Source: an uncultured Maribacter sp. (GTDB taxonomy: Bacteria > Bacteroidota > Bacteroidia > Flavobacteriales > Flavobacteriaceae). Taken from it: a stretch of 64,000 bases of DNA. The DNA lies in the NCBI GenBank assembly GCA_947504045.1, contig CANNFY010000001.1, forward strand, positions 372,001-436,000, written 5' to 3'. Positions within the stretch are counted from its first letter, which is position 1. Every line of letters begins with the position of its first letter. A program made the position numbers and the translations under genes. This document shows, piece after piece, positions 8,315 to 17,863 of this stretch. The notes beneath the pieces are model-generated. The model ran no database searches. It saw nothing but the letters and a program-made list of their open reading frames with translations, and was not told the origin of the DNA.

Positions 8315-8341
8315 GTTATTTAATATTAATATTATTTTTAC

Positions 8342-9388
8342 TTATCTAGCAACACGCCCAGATGCATCACCACCCATAAGTTTTTCTACCTCAGCAACTG
8401 TAGCTAAGTTAGCATCTCCTTTAATTGTGTGCTTTAAACAAGAAGCTGCAACTGCAAAATCTAATGCATGTTGATCATCATCTGGAAATTGTAATAATCC
8501 GTAGATTAAACCTCCCATAAATGAATCTCCTCCACCTACTCTATCTACGATATCAGTAATTTGATATTGACGAGTTTGGAATAATTTTTTACCATCATAT
8601 AAAACTCCTGCCCATGTATTATGAGATGCAGAAATAGAACCTCTTAAAGTAGTAATTACCTTTTTAGCTCTAGGGAATTTTTTCATCATTTGCTCACAAA
8701 CAGATAAAAATGCTTCTGCTTTTACGTTATGTCCTTCTGTTTGTACAGAAATTCCTTCTGGCTTTATACCAAAGTGCATTTCAGCATCTTCTTCATTTCC
8801 TAAAACGATATCACAGTAAGAAGTTAATTCTGTCATTATTTTTTCTCTATGCGCAGCATCACAGAACTTCCATAATTTAGCTCTATAGTTTAAGTCTGTA
8901 GAAATAGTAATTCCTTTTGCACTTGCAACTTTTAAAGCTTCTAAAGTAACATCAGCAGCTCCTTGAGAAATAGCTGGAATAATACCAGTCCAGTGAAAAA
9001 ATTCACATCCTTCAAAAACAGCATCCCAATCAATCATTCCTGATTCAATTTCAGCAATTGCAGAATGTGCTCTATCATATACTACTTTACTTCCTCTTGA
9101 AACAGCTCCTGTTTCTAAGAAATAGATACCTAAACGGTCTCCTCCGTATACAATTTTATCAACACCAACTCCTCTTTTACGCATTTCCATCATAGCACAC
9201 TCACCAATATCATTCTTTGGTAAACGAGTTACGAAGTCTACATCAACTCCATAATTAGCTAAAGAAACTGCTACGTTAGATTCTCCACCACCATAAACAG
9301 CGTCAAAGTTATTTGCTTGTGAAAATCTTAAAAATCCTTGTGGAGCCAATCTTAACATGATCTCTCCGAATGTTACTACTTTTGCCAT
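8342..9388 (-). CDS. kdgK: 2-keto-3-deoxygluconate kinase (PfkB family)
   Basis: 348 residues. PfkB/ribokinase fold: GGGESNVAVSLANYG near the N-terminus and the ATP/catalytic motif DRVGGGDSFMGGLIYG near residue 290, with the catalytic aspartate in GGGDSF. It phosphorylates KDG to KDPG, used by the next gene. KDG can come from KduD (15.5 kb) and from mannonate dehydratase (45 kb), so this kinase is the point where both routes meet. A -7 box on the minus strand at 9664-9671 predicts a long leader of about 270 nt. Confidence 0.9.
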   Translation of the reverse strand: MAKVVTFGEIMLRLAPQGFLRFSQANNFDAVYGGGESNVAVSLANYGVDVDFVTRLPKNDIGECAMMEMRKRGVGVDKIVYGGDRLGIYFLETGAVSRGSKVVYDRAHSAIAEIESGMIDWDAVFEGCEFFHWTGIIPAISQGAADVTLEALKVASAKGITISTDLNYRAKLWKFCDAAHREKIMTELTSYCDIVLGNEEDAEMHFGIKPEGISVQTEGHNVKAEAFLSVCEQMMKKFPRAKKVITTLRGSISASHNTWAGVLYDGKKLFQTRQYQITDIVDRVGGGDSFMGGLIYGLLQFPDDDQHALDFAVAASCLKHTIKGDANLATVAEVEKLMGGDASGRVAR

Positions 9389-9800
9389 TCTAATTATTGA
9401 TTAAATTTTTTAAAAATATATAATTGTATTAATTGAGTCTTTATAATAATCCTCTTATTAAAGATAGTCTTTTATGTTAATTACTATCTTTTTTTATTTT
9501 ACAATGTCTAACAACGAATTAAAGAAGATTAATTGTATTATTAAATTGATTTTTTTTCATTTTAAGTAGATTCCTTTTTGTAATAAAAAAATAGTCGCCT
9601 TTAAAAATCAACTATTTATTTCACATTTATAGGATATCTTTTATTCTAATTTAATAATAAATGCAAAGATAAATTGCTAAAAATTGAATAACTACTACAA
9701 ATACAACCTATACCAATACTATTTTTGCCGTATTTATGTTTTAAAACTTAATTTTGTTTTATATTGTTTAGGTAGCTTAAAGATTTAATAACACAAAAAC
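9389..9800. other. Divergent intergenic region between kdgK and an araC-type gene
   Basis: AT-rich, no coding frame. It contains a minus-strand -7 box TATCTTTG (9664-9671) for kdgK, without a well-spaced -33 element. Two copies of TTAATTGTATTA (9420-9431 and 9530-9541) lie in the kdgK leader. They resemble half of the LacI palindrome at 14541-14558, but the match is weak in such AT-rich DNA. No clear terminator or RNA gene was seen. Confidence 0.5.
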
Positions 9801-10670
9801 ATGAAACCACACCTAATTAGTAGAGATAATCTAGAGAATACCTCTTTTATGATTACCAAACATTCCGAACCTTCTTTTCCTAAGGTTTGGCACTACCATA
9901 AAGAGCTAGAGTTAGTATTAACTTTAAAAAGTACAGGAACAAGATTTGTTGGTGATAGTATTAAAAAATTTGAAGAGGGTGATGTTGTTTTAATTGGCGA
10001 AAATTTACCTCATATGTGGGTAAATGATGATTGTTATTTTGAATCTAACTCTACTTTAGTAGCAGAAGATATTGTAATACATTTTAGAGAAGAGTTTTTA
10101 GGTAAAGACTTTTTTAACACTAAAGAAATGAAACCCATTTCTAACCTATTAACAAAAGCTAAGTATGGCATAAAATTTATTAACTTACCTAGTACAATTA
10201 GAAATGAAATTGAAACCATTTCTACTTATAATGAGTTTGATAGAACATTAAAATTACTGCGTATACTAAACTCTCTTGCTACACACAAAAATTATGAAGT
10301 TCTTTCTAGCGAAGGTTACATTAAAACCTTTAACAAAACAAAAAATATAACTTTAGATAATACTTACGAATATATATTTGAAAATTTTAATAAGCCTATA
10401 TCTTTAGAAGATGTTGCCAATATAGCTAATATGAACCCTTCTGCCTTTAGCAGATATTTTAAAAGAATAAATAGAAAAACATTTTCTAAGTATTTAAATG
10501 AAGTTCGTATTGGTTATGCTTGTAACCAACTATTAGAACAAAAAGGAAATATTACTAGTATCTGTTACGATTCTGGTTTTAATAATATTTCCAATTTTAA
10601 TAGGCAATTTAAAAAAATTACACAAAAATCTCCATCAGATTACTTGCGCCAATACACGCAAGTAAATTAA
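9801..10670 (+). CDS. AraC family transcriptional regulator with cupin sensor domain
   Basis: 289 residues. The N-terminal cupin (about residues 15-90) holds WHYHKELELVLTLKSTG, the usual histidine-containing sugar-sensing strand. The C-terminal AraC double helix-turn-helix covers about residues 190-285 (ISLEDVANIANMNPSAFSRYFK and ITSICYDSGFNNISNFNRQFK). It is divergent from kdgK and convergent with the TRAP transporter genes, so it probably activates KDG or uronate use. The inducer is unknown. Confidence 0.87.
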   Translation: MKPHLISRDNLENTSFMITKHSEPSFPKVWHYHKELELVLTLKSTGTRFVGDSIKKFEEGDVVLIGENLPHMWVNDDCYFESNSTLVAEDIVIHFREEFLGKDFFNTKEMKPISNLLTKAKYGIKFINLPSTIRNEIETISTYNEFDRTLKLLRILNSLATHKNYEVLSSEGYIKTFNKTKNITLDNTYEYIFENFNKPISLEDVANIANMNPSAFSRYFKRINRKTFSKYLNEVRIGYACNQLLEQKGNITSICYDSGFNNISNFNRQFKKITQKSPSDYLRQYTQVN

Positions 10671-10683
10671 AATTACCCCCTTT

Positions 10684-11979
10684 TTATAAATTAAATAACC
10701 CTGGCAACCATAAGCTTAATTGTGGAAAATAAGTTACTAAAAACAATGCCAATATCATTGCTACAAAAAGAGGCAATAAAGGTTTAACTACTTTTTCTAT
10801 ACTTGTTTTTGCTACCCCAACACCAACAAACAAGACCGATCCTACTGGTGGCGTACAAAGACCTATACAAAGATTAAGAATCATAATAATACCAAAATGT
10901 ACAGGATCAAGACCCAATTTAGTAACCACTGGTAAAAATATTGGAGTAAATATTAAAACCGCAGGTGTCATATCCATAAAAATACCTACTATTAAAAGTA
11001 ATATGTTTATGATTAATAGTATTACAATCTTATCATCACTTAACCCTAAAAGTCCTGTACTTATATCTTGCGGAATATTTTCAAAAGACAATACCCAAGA
11101 CATACTCATAGACGCTCCTATTAACAGCATTACAATTGCTGTTGTAGAGGAAGAGTTTAATAATATTTCTGGCAATGTTTTAAAGGAAATTTCTTTGTAA
11201 ATAAAACCAAGAACCAAGCTATAAAGCACTGCTATTGCAGATGCTTCAGTTGCTGTAAAAATACCAGTTACAATACCACCAATTACTACCACCAACATAA
11301 ATAAACTTGGTAATGCTGTAATAAATGTTTTAAAAACTTCTTTTAAACTACTTCTTTCTCCTACTTTATACCCTTTCTTTTTTGCCCAAAAAGACGCTAC
11401 TAGCATTAAAAACAAACCTGTTAAAATACCTGGAACATACCCTGCTAAAAATAACGCTGCAATAGATGCTCCACCACTTGCTAATGAATAAACGATTAAT
11501 ACATTACTAGGAGGAATTATTAATCCTGTTGTTGCAGATGTAATATTTACTGCTGCTCCAAATTCTCTAGAATATCCTTCTTTTTCCATTTCTGGTCCTA
11601 ATATACTACCCATTGCCGAAGCAGATGCCATTGCTGAACCCGCTATAGCTCCCATAAGCATTGCCGAAATAACATTTATTAATGCTAAGCCACCTGGTAA
11701 AGAACCTACTAATGTTTTTGCAAAAGCTATTAGCCTATGTGCAATTCCCCCTTTATTCATTAACTCTCCAGAAAGTATAAAAAACGGTATAGCTAATAAC
11801 GAAAAACTGTCTAAACCAGTTCCTATTCTTTGTGCTACTGTAGTAAATGCTGGTAATGCTGGTATACTTACTAACATAGTAAGTACCGAAGCTATTGATA
11901 TACTCCATGCTACTGGAGTACCAATAGCTAATAACCCTACAAAACTTATAACTAATACTAATATTGGTAAATACTCCAT
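10684..11979 (-). CDS. dctM: TRAP transporter large permease subunit (DctM type)
   Basis: 431 residues, about 12 predicted membrane helices, with the DctM patterns LAIPFFILSGELMNKGG and CTPPVGSVLFVGVGVAK. It is the ion-coupled channel subunit of a tripartite TRAP importer. Its start is 1 base from the stop of the small subunit gene. TRAP systems beside kdu/kdg genes usually import uronates or unsaturated uronate products; the exact substrate is inferred from context. Confidence 0.92.
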   Translation of the reverse strand: MEYLPILVLVISFVGLLAIGTPVAWSISIASVLTMLVSIPALPAFTTVAQRIGTGLDSFSLLAIPFFILSGELMNKGGIAHRLIAFAKTLVGSLPGGLALINVISAMLMGAIAGSAMASASAMGSILGPEMEKEGYSREFGAAVNITSATTGLIIPPSNVLIVYSLASGGASIAALFLAGYVPGILTGLFLMLVASFWAKKKGYKVGERSSLKEVFKTFITALPSLFMLVVVIGGIVTGIFTATEASAIAVLYSLVLGFIYKEISFKTLPEILLNSSSTTAIVMLLIGASMSMSWVLSFENIPQDISTGLLGLSDDKIVILLIINILLLIVGIFMDMTPAVLIFTPIFLPVVTKLGLDPVHFGIIMILNLCIGLCTPPVGSVLFVGVGVAKTSIEKVVKPLLPLFVAMILALFLVTYFPQLSLWLPGLFNL

Positions 11980-11980
11980 C

Positions 11981-12442
11981 TTACTTATTTTTTAAAATAT
12001 CAGAAATTTTATAATACATAATTAACAGGCCACTTATTGGCAAAACCATATACACAGCTGCCAAAGGAACTTGTAGAGCAGGAGAATATTGCTCTAAAAC
12101 ATAGGTAATATACACTAGTCTAGAGCCTCCTATTACTAAAGCAAAAAGGCAAAAAGCTATTATTAATAATTGCACAATAATTTGCAGTTTTTTTTGAGTT
12201 TTGCTATTGCTTCTTGATGGTAAAACATCTATAGCAACATGCATATTACGGCCAGCAACATACGCTGCTCCTAAAACCCCTACCCAAATCATAAGATACC
12301 TTGCTAACTCATCTGTAAAAGAACTAGGTTCTCCTAAAAAAAATCTACTAAAAACCTGCCATAATACATTTAATACCATTACCCCCATTATAAAAATTAG
12401 AAGGTTAGCTACTATTTTGTCTATTTTTCTTCGTAATTCCAT
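11981..12442 (-). CDS. dctQ: TRAP transporter small permease subunit (DctQ type)
   Basis: 153 residues with four membrane helices (about 12-32, 48-64, 88-110 and 125-145) and the DctQ pattern FTDELARYLMIWVGVLGAAYVAGRNMHV. It links the periplasmic receptor with the large permease. Gaps to its neighbours are 11 bases upstream (receptor) and 1 base downstream (large subunit), so all three are one operon. Confidence 0.9.
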   Translation of the reverse strand: MELRRKIDKIVANLLIFIMGVMVLNVLWQVFSRFFLGEPSSFTDELARYLMIWVGVLGAAYVAGRNMHVAIDVLPSRSNSKTQKKLQIIVQLLIIAFCLFALVIGGSRLVYITYVLEQYSPALQVPLAAVYMVLPISGLLIMYYKISDILKNK

Positions 12443-12453
12443 ATTTAATACTA

Positions 12454-13458
12454 TTATTTTACTTCCTGTATGTTTTTAATAAGAGTGTACATTTCTTTAT
12501 CCTCTTTATATTGTTTTAGAATATCTGCCGTTTTTTCTTGAAATAAAGTTTTATCTGGCCTACTTATTTTTACCCCTGCAGCTTGCACAGCATCTAATGC
12601 TTCTTGCTCTGCCTGTTTCCATAATTCTCTTTGGTATATTACCGAATTTTTAACCGCTTGTTGTAACCAAGACTTCTCCTCTTCGTTTAATTTTTCCCAT
12701 AAATGTGTTCCGGCAATTAATACATCTGGTAATACTGTGTGCTCATCTAAACTATAATATTTACAAACTTCGTAATGTCTAGACAAATAAAAACTTGGCG
12801 GATTATTTTCTGCTCCATCTACAACACCTTGTTGTAAAGAGGTATATAATTCTCCCCAAGAAATTGGTGTTGGTGAGCCTCCTAACTTATTTACCATATC
12901 CATAGCAGTTACACTCTCCATAACTCTAATTTTTAGACCTTTTAAATCTTCTGGAGAATCTATTGGCTTATTTTTAGTATAAAAACTACGGCTACCAGCA
13001 TCATAATACCCAAGGCCTTTAAGCCAGTATTTTTGACCTTCGTTTAATAGTTGTTGCCCTATTGGACCATCTAGAACATTAAAAGAATGTTGTTTATCTC
13101 TAAACAAAAACGGAAGTCCTAAAACTTTCATTTTTGGAGCAAAATTTTCTAGTACTCCTACAGATACTTTTGTCATATCTAAACTACCTATTTGCAATAG
13201 TTCTAAACATTGCCTTTCTGTACCAAGTTGTTGGTTTGGGTATATTTCTAGTACCATTTTACCATCGGATAATTTTTCTAGATCTTCTCCCATTTTAAGC
13301 ATTGCAATATGTACCGAATGACTAACATCTAGACCATGTGCAAGTTTAACAACTCTTTTTTCTGAAATTTCCGAACAACTATTTAATCCTATAACTATAA
13401 GCAACCCTAGTATTAGGTTTACTTTTAAGCATTTAATTTTACGCATTGTATTTTTCAT
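12454..13458 (-). CDS. dctP: TRAP transporter substrate-binding lipoprotein (DctP type)
   Basis: 334 residues. A signal peptide ends in the lipobox LNSC (Cys28), so the receptor is lipid-anchored rather than free in the periplasm, common in Bacteroidota. The DctP signature appears in KLAHGLDVSHSVHIAMLKMGE, FRDKQHSFNVLDGPIG and GLKIRVMESVTAMDMVNKLGGSPTP, with the arginine that usually binds the ligand carboxylate. The last shows it takes an organic acid, in keeping with uronates. The gene follows lacI by 14 bases and starts the transporter set. Confidence 0.9.
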   Translation of the reverse strand: MKNTMRKIKCLKVNLILGLLIVIGLNSCSEISEKRVVKLAHGLDVSHSVHIAMLKMGEDLEKLSDGKMVLEIYPNQQLGTERQCLELLQIGSLDMTKVSVGVLENFAPKMKVLGLPFLFRDKQHSFNVLDGPIGQQLLNEGQKYWLKGLGYYDAGSRSFYTKNKPIDSPEDLKGLKIRVMESVTAMDMVNKLGGSPTPISWGELYTSLQQGVVDGAENNPPSFYLSRHYEVCKYYSLDEHTVLPDVLIAGTHLWEKLNEEEKSWLQQAVKNSVIYQRELWKQAEQEALDAVQAAGVKISRPDKTLFQEKTADILKQYKEDKEMYTLIKNIQEVK

Positions 13459-13472
13459 TCTACTTTCTTTAT

Positions 13473-14495
13473 CTATATTTTTTTAGAAGAATCTCTTATT
13501 ATTAGTGATGGTTTTAAAACTATTGTTTCTGGTTCTGTTTTTATAGATTTATTTTTAATTTGCTTTAAAACTAACTCTGTTGCAATTTTACCCATTTCAC
13601 TGCCAGATTGTTCAATAGTACTTAAAGCTGGTTCTATAACCGCAGAAATTGGTTCGTTACTAAAACCAACAATTGCAATATCTTCCGGAATTTTTACCTT
13701 TTTCTTTTTTAAATATTGCATAGCACTTATTGCAGCAGCATCATTAGCACAAAATATACCATCAATTTTTTGAGGATATTGTAACACTTTCTGCGCTAGT
13801 TCTTTACCATCCTCTTTCATTAATCGAGAATTTATTACAAGTTCCTCTTTAAAAGGAATATCGTTTTCTTCTAAAGCAACTTTATACCCTTTTAATCTAT
13901 TTTTATATACATTTAAATTTTTAGGTCCCGAAAAATGTGCAATCTTCTTGCAGCCTTGTTGTATTAAATGCATTGTAGCTTCATAACCTCCCATAAAATC
14001 ATCTAACAAAACATTATTATAACCTGGTACATTACAATGCCTATCAAAAATTAACATTGGAGTATTCTCTTTTGTTAAACCATCTAAATGATTATAATTT
14101 TGTGTCTCCATAGAAATAGACATAATAACCGCATCTACTCTATTTTCTCTAAGGGTATTAATTAAACTTATTTCTCTTTCTAATTTTTCTAAAGACTGAC
14201 ATATAATAACTTTATAACCTGCTTTAAAAGCCGTTTCCTCTATACCAGATATTGCTGATGAAAAAAAGTGTCTTGAAATTCTTGGCACAATAACTCCAAT
14301 AGTTCTTGTTTCTTTTTTTCGCAAATTAGAAGCCAATATATTACGTTGGTATCCTAACTCATTAGCTTTTTCAATTATTTTCTTCTTTGTTTTTAAAGAA
14401 ACCCTATCACTATTATTTAATGCTCTTGATACAGTAGAACTATCAATTCCCAAAGATTTGGCAATATCATGTATCGTAATAGGGGTATTTTTCAT
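13473..14495 (-). CDS. LacI family transcriptional regulator
   Basis: 340 residues. The N-terminal LacI helix-turn-helix is ITIHDIAKSLGIDSSTVSRALN, followed by a periplasmic-binding-like sensor (about residues 60-335). It is transcribed with the TRAP genes and divergent from kduI-kduD. An 18-base perfect palindrome lies in the 117-base gap (14541-14558) and overlaps the kduI -33 element. The simplest reading is a repressor of both directions, released by a uronate breakdown product such as KDG; the inducer is inferred. Confidence 0.9.
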   Translation of the reverse strand: MKNTPITIHDIAKSLGIDSSTVSRALNNSDRVSLKTKKKIIEKANELGYQRNILASNLRKKETRTIGVIVPRISRHFFSSAISGIEETAFKAGYKVIICQSLEKLEREISLINTLRENRVDAVIMSISMETQNYNHLDGLTKENTPMLIFDRHCNVPGYNNVLLDDFMGGYEATMHLIQQGCKKIAHFSGPKNLNVYKNRLKGYKVALEENDIPFKEELVINSRLMKEDGKELAQKVLQYPQKIDGIFCANDAAAISAMQYLKKKKVKIPEDIAIVGFSNEPISAVIEPALSTIEQSGSEMGKIATELVLKQIKNKSIKTEPETIVLKPSLIIRDSSKKI

Positions 14496-14540
14496 TTACT
14501 TTTAAAAATGTGATTTTAAATATTTCATAAATATACAAAA

Positions 14541-14582
14541 AATACAATCGATTGTATTACTAATAATTTTTTATTACGTTTG
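14541..14582 (+). promoter_or_regulatory. LacI-type operator and kduI promoter
   Basis: AATACAATCGATTGTATT (14541-14558) is a perfect palindrome with the central CG typical of LacI-family operators. The kduI promoter reads -33 TTG at 14552-14554, 20 bases, then -7 TACGTTTG at 14575-14582, so the operator covers the -33 element. This arrangement predicts repression by steric blocking. Confidence 0.75.
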
Positions 14583-14612
14583 TAATATGATAATTAATTA
14601 AAAAACATACTT

Positions 14613-15455
14613 ATGAGCACTATTTATGAAACAAGATATGCTTCTAGCCCAGAAGCTGTTAAAGAATATAACACTACACAATTAAGAGATGAGTTTTTAA
14701 TTGATAATCTAATGCAGGAAGGCAAAATAACACTTACCTATTCTCATTACGATAGATATATTGCTGGATCTGCTGTTCCAACATCTAAAGCTTTAAATTT
14801 AGAAGCTATAGATCCTTTAAAAGCAGGTTTCTTTCTAGACAGAAGAGAATTAGGAATAATTAATGTAGGAGGCAAAGGATCTGTTGAAGTAGATGGCGAA
14901 ACTTATAATCTTAATCTTAAAGATGCTCTATATATTGGTATGGGTATAAAATCTGTTATCTTTAAAAGTGATGACAGCAAAAATCCTGCTAAATTTTATA
15001 TAAACTCTGCACCTGCACATACTAATTACCCAACTAAAAAAGTAAGTTTAGAAGAAGCTAATAAAATAGAATTAGGATCTTTAGAAACTGCTAATCATAG
15101 AACCGTAAGTCAAATGATTATTGGCGGTATTGTAACCACTTGTCAATTACAAATGGGAATGACAGAGCTTAAAACAGGTAGTGTTTGGAATACAATGCCA
15201 GCACATGTTCATGATCGTAGAATGGAAGTTTATTTTTACTTAGATGTTCCTGAAGAACAAGCGGTTTGCCATTTTATGGGACAACCTGATGAAACAAGAC
15301 ATATTTGGATGCAAAACCACCAAGCTGTAATTTCACCACCATGGTCTATACACTGCGGTTCTGGAACCTCTAATTATACTTTTATTTGGGGTATGGCAGG
15401 AGAAAATTTAGATTATGGAGACATGGATGTTGCAAAAATTACTGAATTAAGATAA
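14613..15455 (+). CDS. kduI: 5-dehydro-4-deoxy-D-glucuronate isomerase
   Basis: 280 residues, the KduI cupin. Metal ligands are visible as HVHDRRME (His198, His200, Glu205) and SIHCGSG (His247), each two positions later than in E. coli KduI. It isomerises the open-chain form of 4-deoxy unsaturated uronates, released by polysaccharide lyases and unsaturated glucuronyl hydrolases, to 2,5-diketo-3-deoxygluconate. First gene of a kduI-kduD-DUF4861 unit, 2 bases before kduD. Confidence 0.95.
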   Translation: MSTIYETRYASSPEAVKEYNTTQLRDEFLIDNLMQEGKITLTYSHYDRYIAGSAVPTSKALNLEAIDPLKAGFFLDRRELGIINVGGKGSVEVDGETYNLNLKDALYIGMGIKSVIFKSDDSKNPAKFYINSAPAHTNYPTKKVSLEEANKIELGSLETANHRTVSQMIIGGIVTTCQLQMGMTELKTGSVWNTMPAHVHDRRMEVYFYLDVPEEQAVCHFMGQPDETRHIWMQNHQAVISPPWSIHCGSGTSNYTFIWGMAGENLDYGDMDVAKITELR

Positions 15456-15457
15456 AT

Positions 15458-16252
15458 ATGAGCTTAGAACTTTTTAATTTAAATGGAAAAATTGCCCTAG
15501 TAACCGGTAGTACACACGGGCTTGGCATGGCAATGGCAAAAGGCCTAGGGAAAGCTGGAGCAACTATTATTGTGAACGGAAACTCATCACAACAAAAAAT
15601 CGATGATGCGGTAAACTTTTACAAAGCTGAAGGAATAAATGCTATTGGTTATAAATTTAATGTAACCGATGAAGCTGCAGTTATCGAAGCTATTAACGCA
15701 ATAGAATCTGAAGTGGGTACTATTGATATTTTAGTTAATAATGCTGGTATTATTAAAAGAACCCCTCTTGAGGATATGGAAGTGGCAGATTTTAAACAAG
15801 TTATTGATGTAGATTTAGTTAGCCCTTTTATTGTTTCTAAACATGTTGTAAAAGACATGATTAAAAGAAAAGAGGGTAAAATAATTAACATTTGCTCTAT
15901 GATGAGCGAGCTTGGAAGAAATACAGTTGGTGCTTATGCTGCTGCAAAAGGCGGCTTAAAAATGCTAACTCAAAATATGGCTACAGAGTGGGCAAAACAC
16001 AATATACAAGTAAATGGTATTGGACCAGGATATTTTGCAACATCGCAAACAGCACCAATTCGTGTAGATGGGCACCCTTTTAACGATTTTATTGTAAACA
16101 GAACACCTGCTGCTAAATGGGGCGACCCTGATGATTTGGCTGGCGCAGCAATTTTTTTAAGTGGTAAAGCTAGTGATTTTGTTAACGGACATATTGTTTA
16201 TGTAGATGGAGGAATTTTAGCTACTATTGGCAAGCCGTCTAATGAAGATTAA
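15458..16252 (+). CDS. kduD: 2-dehydro-3-deoxy-D-gluconate 5-dehydrogenase (SDR family)
   Basis: 264 residues, classical short-chain dehydrogenase. The cofactor motif is GSTHGLGMAMAKGLG, then NNAG, the catalytic serine in NICSMMSE and YAAAK for the Tyr-Lys pair. KduD reduces 2,5-diketo-3-deoxygluconate to KDG with NAD(P)H. The direct pairing with kduI supports this over gluconate 5-dehydrogenase, which it closely resembles. Confidence 0.92.
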   Translation: MSLELFNLNGKIALVTGSTHGLGMAMAKGLGKAGATIIVNGNSSQQKIDDAVNFYKAEGINAIGYKFNVTDEAAVIEAINAIESEVGTIDILVNNAGIIKRTPLEDMEVADFKQVIDVDLVSPFIVSKHVVKDMIKRKEGKIINICSMMSELGRNTVGAYAAAKGGLKMLTQNMATEWAKHNIQVNGIGPGYFATSQTAPIRVDGHPFNDFIVNRTPAAKWGDPDDLAGAAIFLSGKASDFVNGHIVYVDGGILATIGKPSNED

Positions 16253-16273
16253 TAACCTATAAATAATTTTATA

Positions 16274-17440
16274 ATGAAATTAATAAAGACCTTATCCTGT
16301 TTTTTATTCTTATATCTTTTTATTGCTTGTAAACCAGAAGTAAAGGAAACACCAAAGTTTGTTATAAAAAATTCTCTTAACATGGTAAGGTCTTTTGAAA
16401 CCTTAACTCTAAACAAAACAGATTTAAAAACCGATAGTTTACAAACAATTGGCATAAAAGACATTAGTACAGGTAAACTTTTAACAACCCAATTAGTAGA
16501 CAACGATGGAGATGGTATACTGGACGAACTACTTTTTCAGCCAACAATTGATGCAAATTCTGAAAAAGAATTTGAAATTGTTACCATTAAAAAACAACCA
16601 AAACAAGAAGCTATATGCTATTCTAGATTTGTGCCAGAGCGTACAGATGATTATACTTGGGAAAATAATAAAGTTGCTTTTAGAATTTATGGCCCAACAG
16701 CACAAAAAATGATAGAAGAAAATATACCTGGTGGAACGCTATCTAGTGGTGTAGATGGTTGGCTAAAGAGAGTTGAATACCCTATTATTAACAAATGGTA
16801 TTATAAAGATCTAGAAACAGACGGTAGTTACCATGTAGATAACGGAGAAGGTTTAGATAACTTTCATGTAGGCGCTAGTAGAGGAATTGGAGGAATTGCT
16901 ATAAAAATAGACACTACTTACTACTATTCTAAAAACTATACAAAATGGAGAACCATAACAACAGGCCCTATTAGAACAAGTTTTTATGTTGAGTATGCTG
17001 ACTGGAATGCCGGAGAAAATACCATTACAGAGTCTAAAATTATTAGTCTAGATTACGGTAATGACTTTTCAAAATTTGAAACTTCTATTTCTGGAACAAA
17101 GTTAATATCTGCAGGTTTAACACTACATGAAAAAGATGGTGTTGTAAATTCTAATATGCAACAAGGTTGGACTAGCTACTGGCAACCGCATGCCGATTCT
17201 GAAATAGGTACTGCTATAATTGCGGAAAAGGCATATATTAATTCTTTTGAAAAATATGACACTCCTATTGTAGACTTAAGTAATGCGTATGCAAACCTTA
17301 ATGTAATAGATAATAAAGTAACTTATTATGCTGGTTTTGGATGGAAAAAACGCGGCGAGTTTAAAACCCAACAAGAATGGGAACAACACTTAAATAATTT
17401 TTCAAAAAAAATAAATAATCCACTTAGTATAGAGTGGTAA
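16274..17440 (+). CDS. DUF4861 family lipoprotein
   Basis: 388 residues. The signal peptide has lipobox FIAC (Cys19), so the protein is probably anchored at the outer membrane or in the periplasm. The DUF4861 pattern starts with FVIKNSLNMVRSFETLTLN and LLTTQLVDNDGDGILDELLFQ. Members are common in Bacteroidota loci for pectin, ulvan and other uronic polysaccharides, but no activity is established that I know of. Its position directly after kduI-kduD links it to uronate release. It is closed by the terminator at 17459-17496. Confidence 0.75.
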   Translation: MKLIKTLSCFLFLYLFIACKPEVKETPKFVIKNSLNMVRSFETLTLNKTDLKTDSLQTIGIKDISTGKLLTTQLVDNDGDGILDELLFQPTIDANSEKEFEIVTIKKQPKQEAICYSRFVPERTDDYTWENNKVAFRIYGPTAQKMIEENIPGGTLSSGVDGWLKRVEYPIINKWYYKDLETDGSYHVDNGEGLDNFHVGASRGIGGIAIKIDTTYYYSKNYTKWRTITTGPIRTSFYVEYADWNAGENTITESKIISLDYGNDFSKFETSISGTKLISAGLTLHEKDGVVNSNMQQGWTSYWQPHADSEIGTAIIAEKAYINSFEKYDTPIVDLSNAYANLNVIDNKVTYYAGFGWKKRGEFKTQQEWEQHLNNFSKKINNPLSIEW

Positions 17441-17458
17441 TAAAATTAAAAAGAAGCT

Positions 17459-17496
17459 AAAAAGCCTACTTTATAATACATAAAGTAGGCTTTTTT
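17459..17496. terminator. Bidirectional intrinsic terminator
   Basis: AAAAGCCTACTTTA and TAAAGTAGGCTTTT form a long stem with a short loop (TAATACA), with T-runs on both strands. It sits between the convergent kduI unit (plus) and the mutarotase gene (minus), which ends at 17515. Confidence 0.88.
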
Positions 17497-17514
17497 AGTA
17501 AAATCAATATTTTT

Positions 17515-17850
17515 TTATAACTGAAATATCTTCTCTAAAGCTATCCATTTTTCTCCTTTTTTAGCCCAAGGAAGTTCTTGTTGATAGTTCCACATAAGCT
17601 TTTCCCATTCTACAACCTTAGGGTTATTAGCATCCATTTGTGCCTTTTTATTGGGGTCAAAAGTTTCATCAACCTCCATTATCATAAACATTCGGTTACC
17701 AGTGAGATAAATTTGCATATCTATAATACCAGCATCTTTAATACTCTTTGTTATTTCTGGCCATACTTTACCTTCTGCATGGTATGCTTTATATTCTTTA
17801 ATTAACTTAGAATCCTCTTTTAAATCGCAAGAAAAACAAAACCTTTTCAC
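17515..17850 (-). CDS. L-rhamnose mutarotase (RhaM) family protein
   Basis: 111 residues, small ferredoxin-like fold. Tyr20 and His24 in EYKAYHAEG correspond to the RhaM catalytic Tyr/His pair, and tryptophans follow in WEKLMWNYQ. RhaM-type enzymes interconvert the anomers of 6-deoxyhexoses; some act on L-fucose. It lies 13 bases after a fucose-dehydrogenase-like SDR on the same strand, so a role in L-fucose use is likely. It is the last gene of the unit. Confidence 0.82.
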   Translation of the reverse strand: MKRFCFSCDLKEDSKLIKEYKAYHAEGKVWPEITKSIKDAGIIDMQIYLTGNRMFMIMEVDETFDPNKKAQMDANNPKVVEWEKLMWNYQQELPWAKKGEKWIALEKIFQL

Positions 17851-17863
17851 TATATGTTTTAAT

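Noticed and set aside
9420-9541. Two TTAATTGTATTA copies in the kdgK leader as LacI operators
   Set aside because: Only half of the 14541-14558 palindrome is present, the DNA is very AT-rich and chance matches are expected. Mentioned in the region note only.
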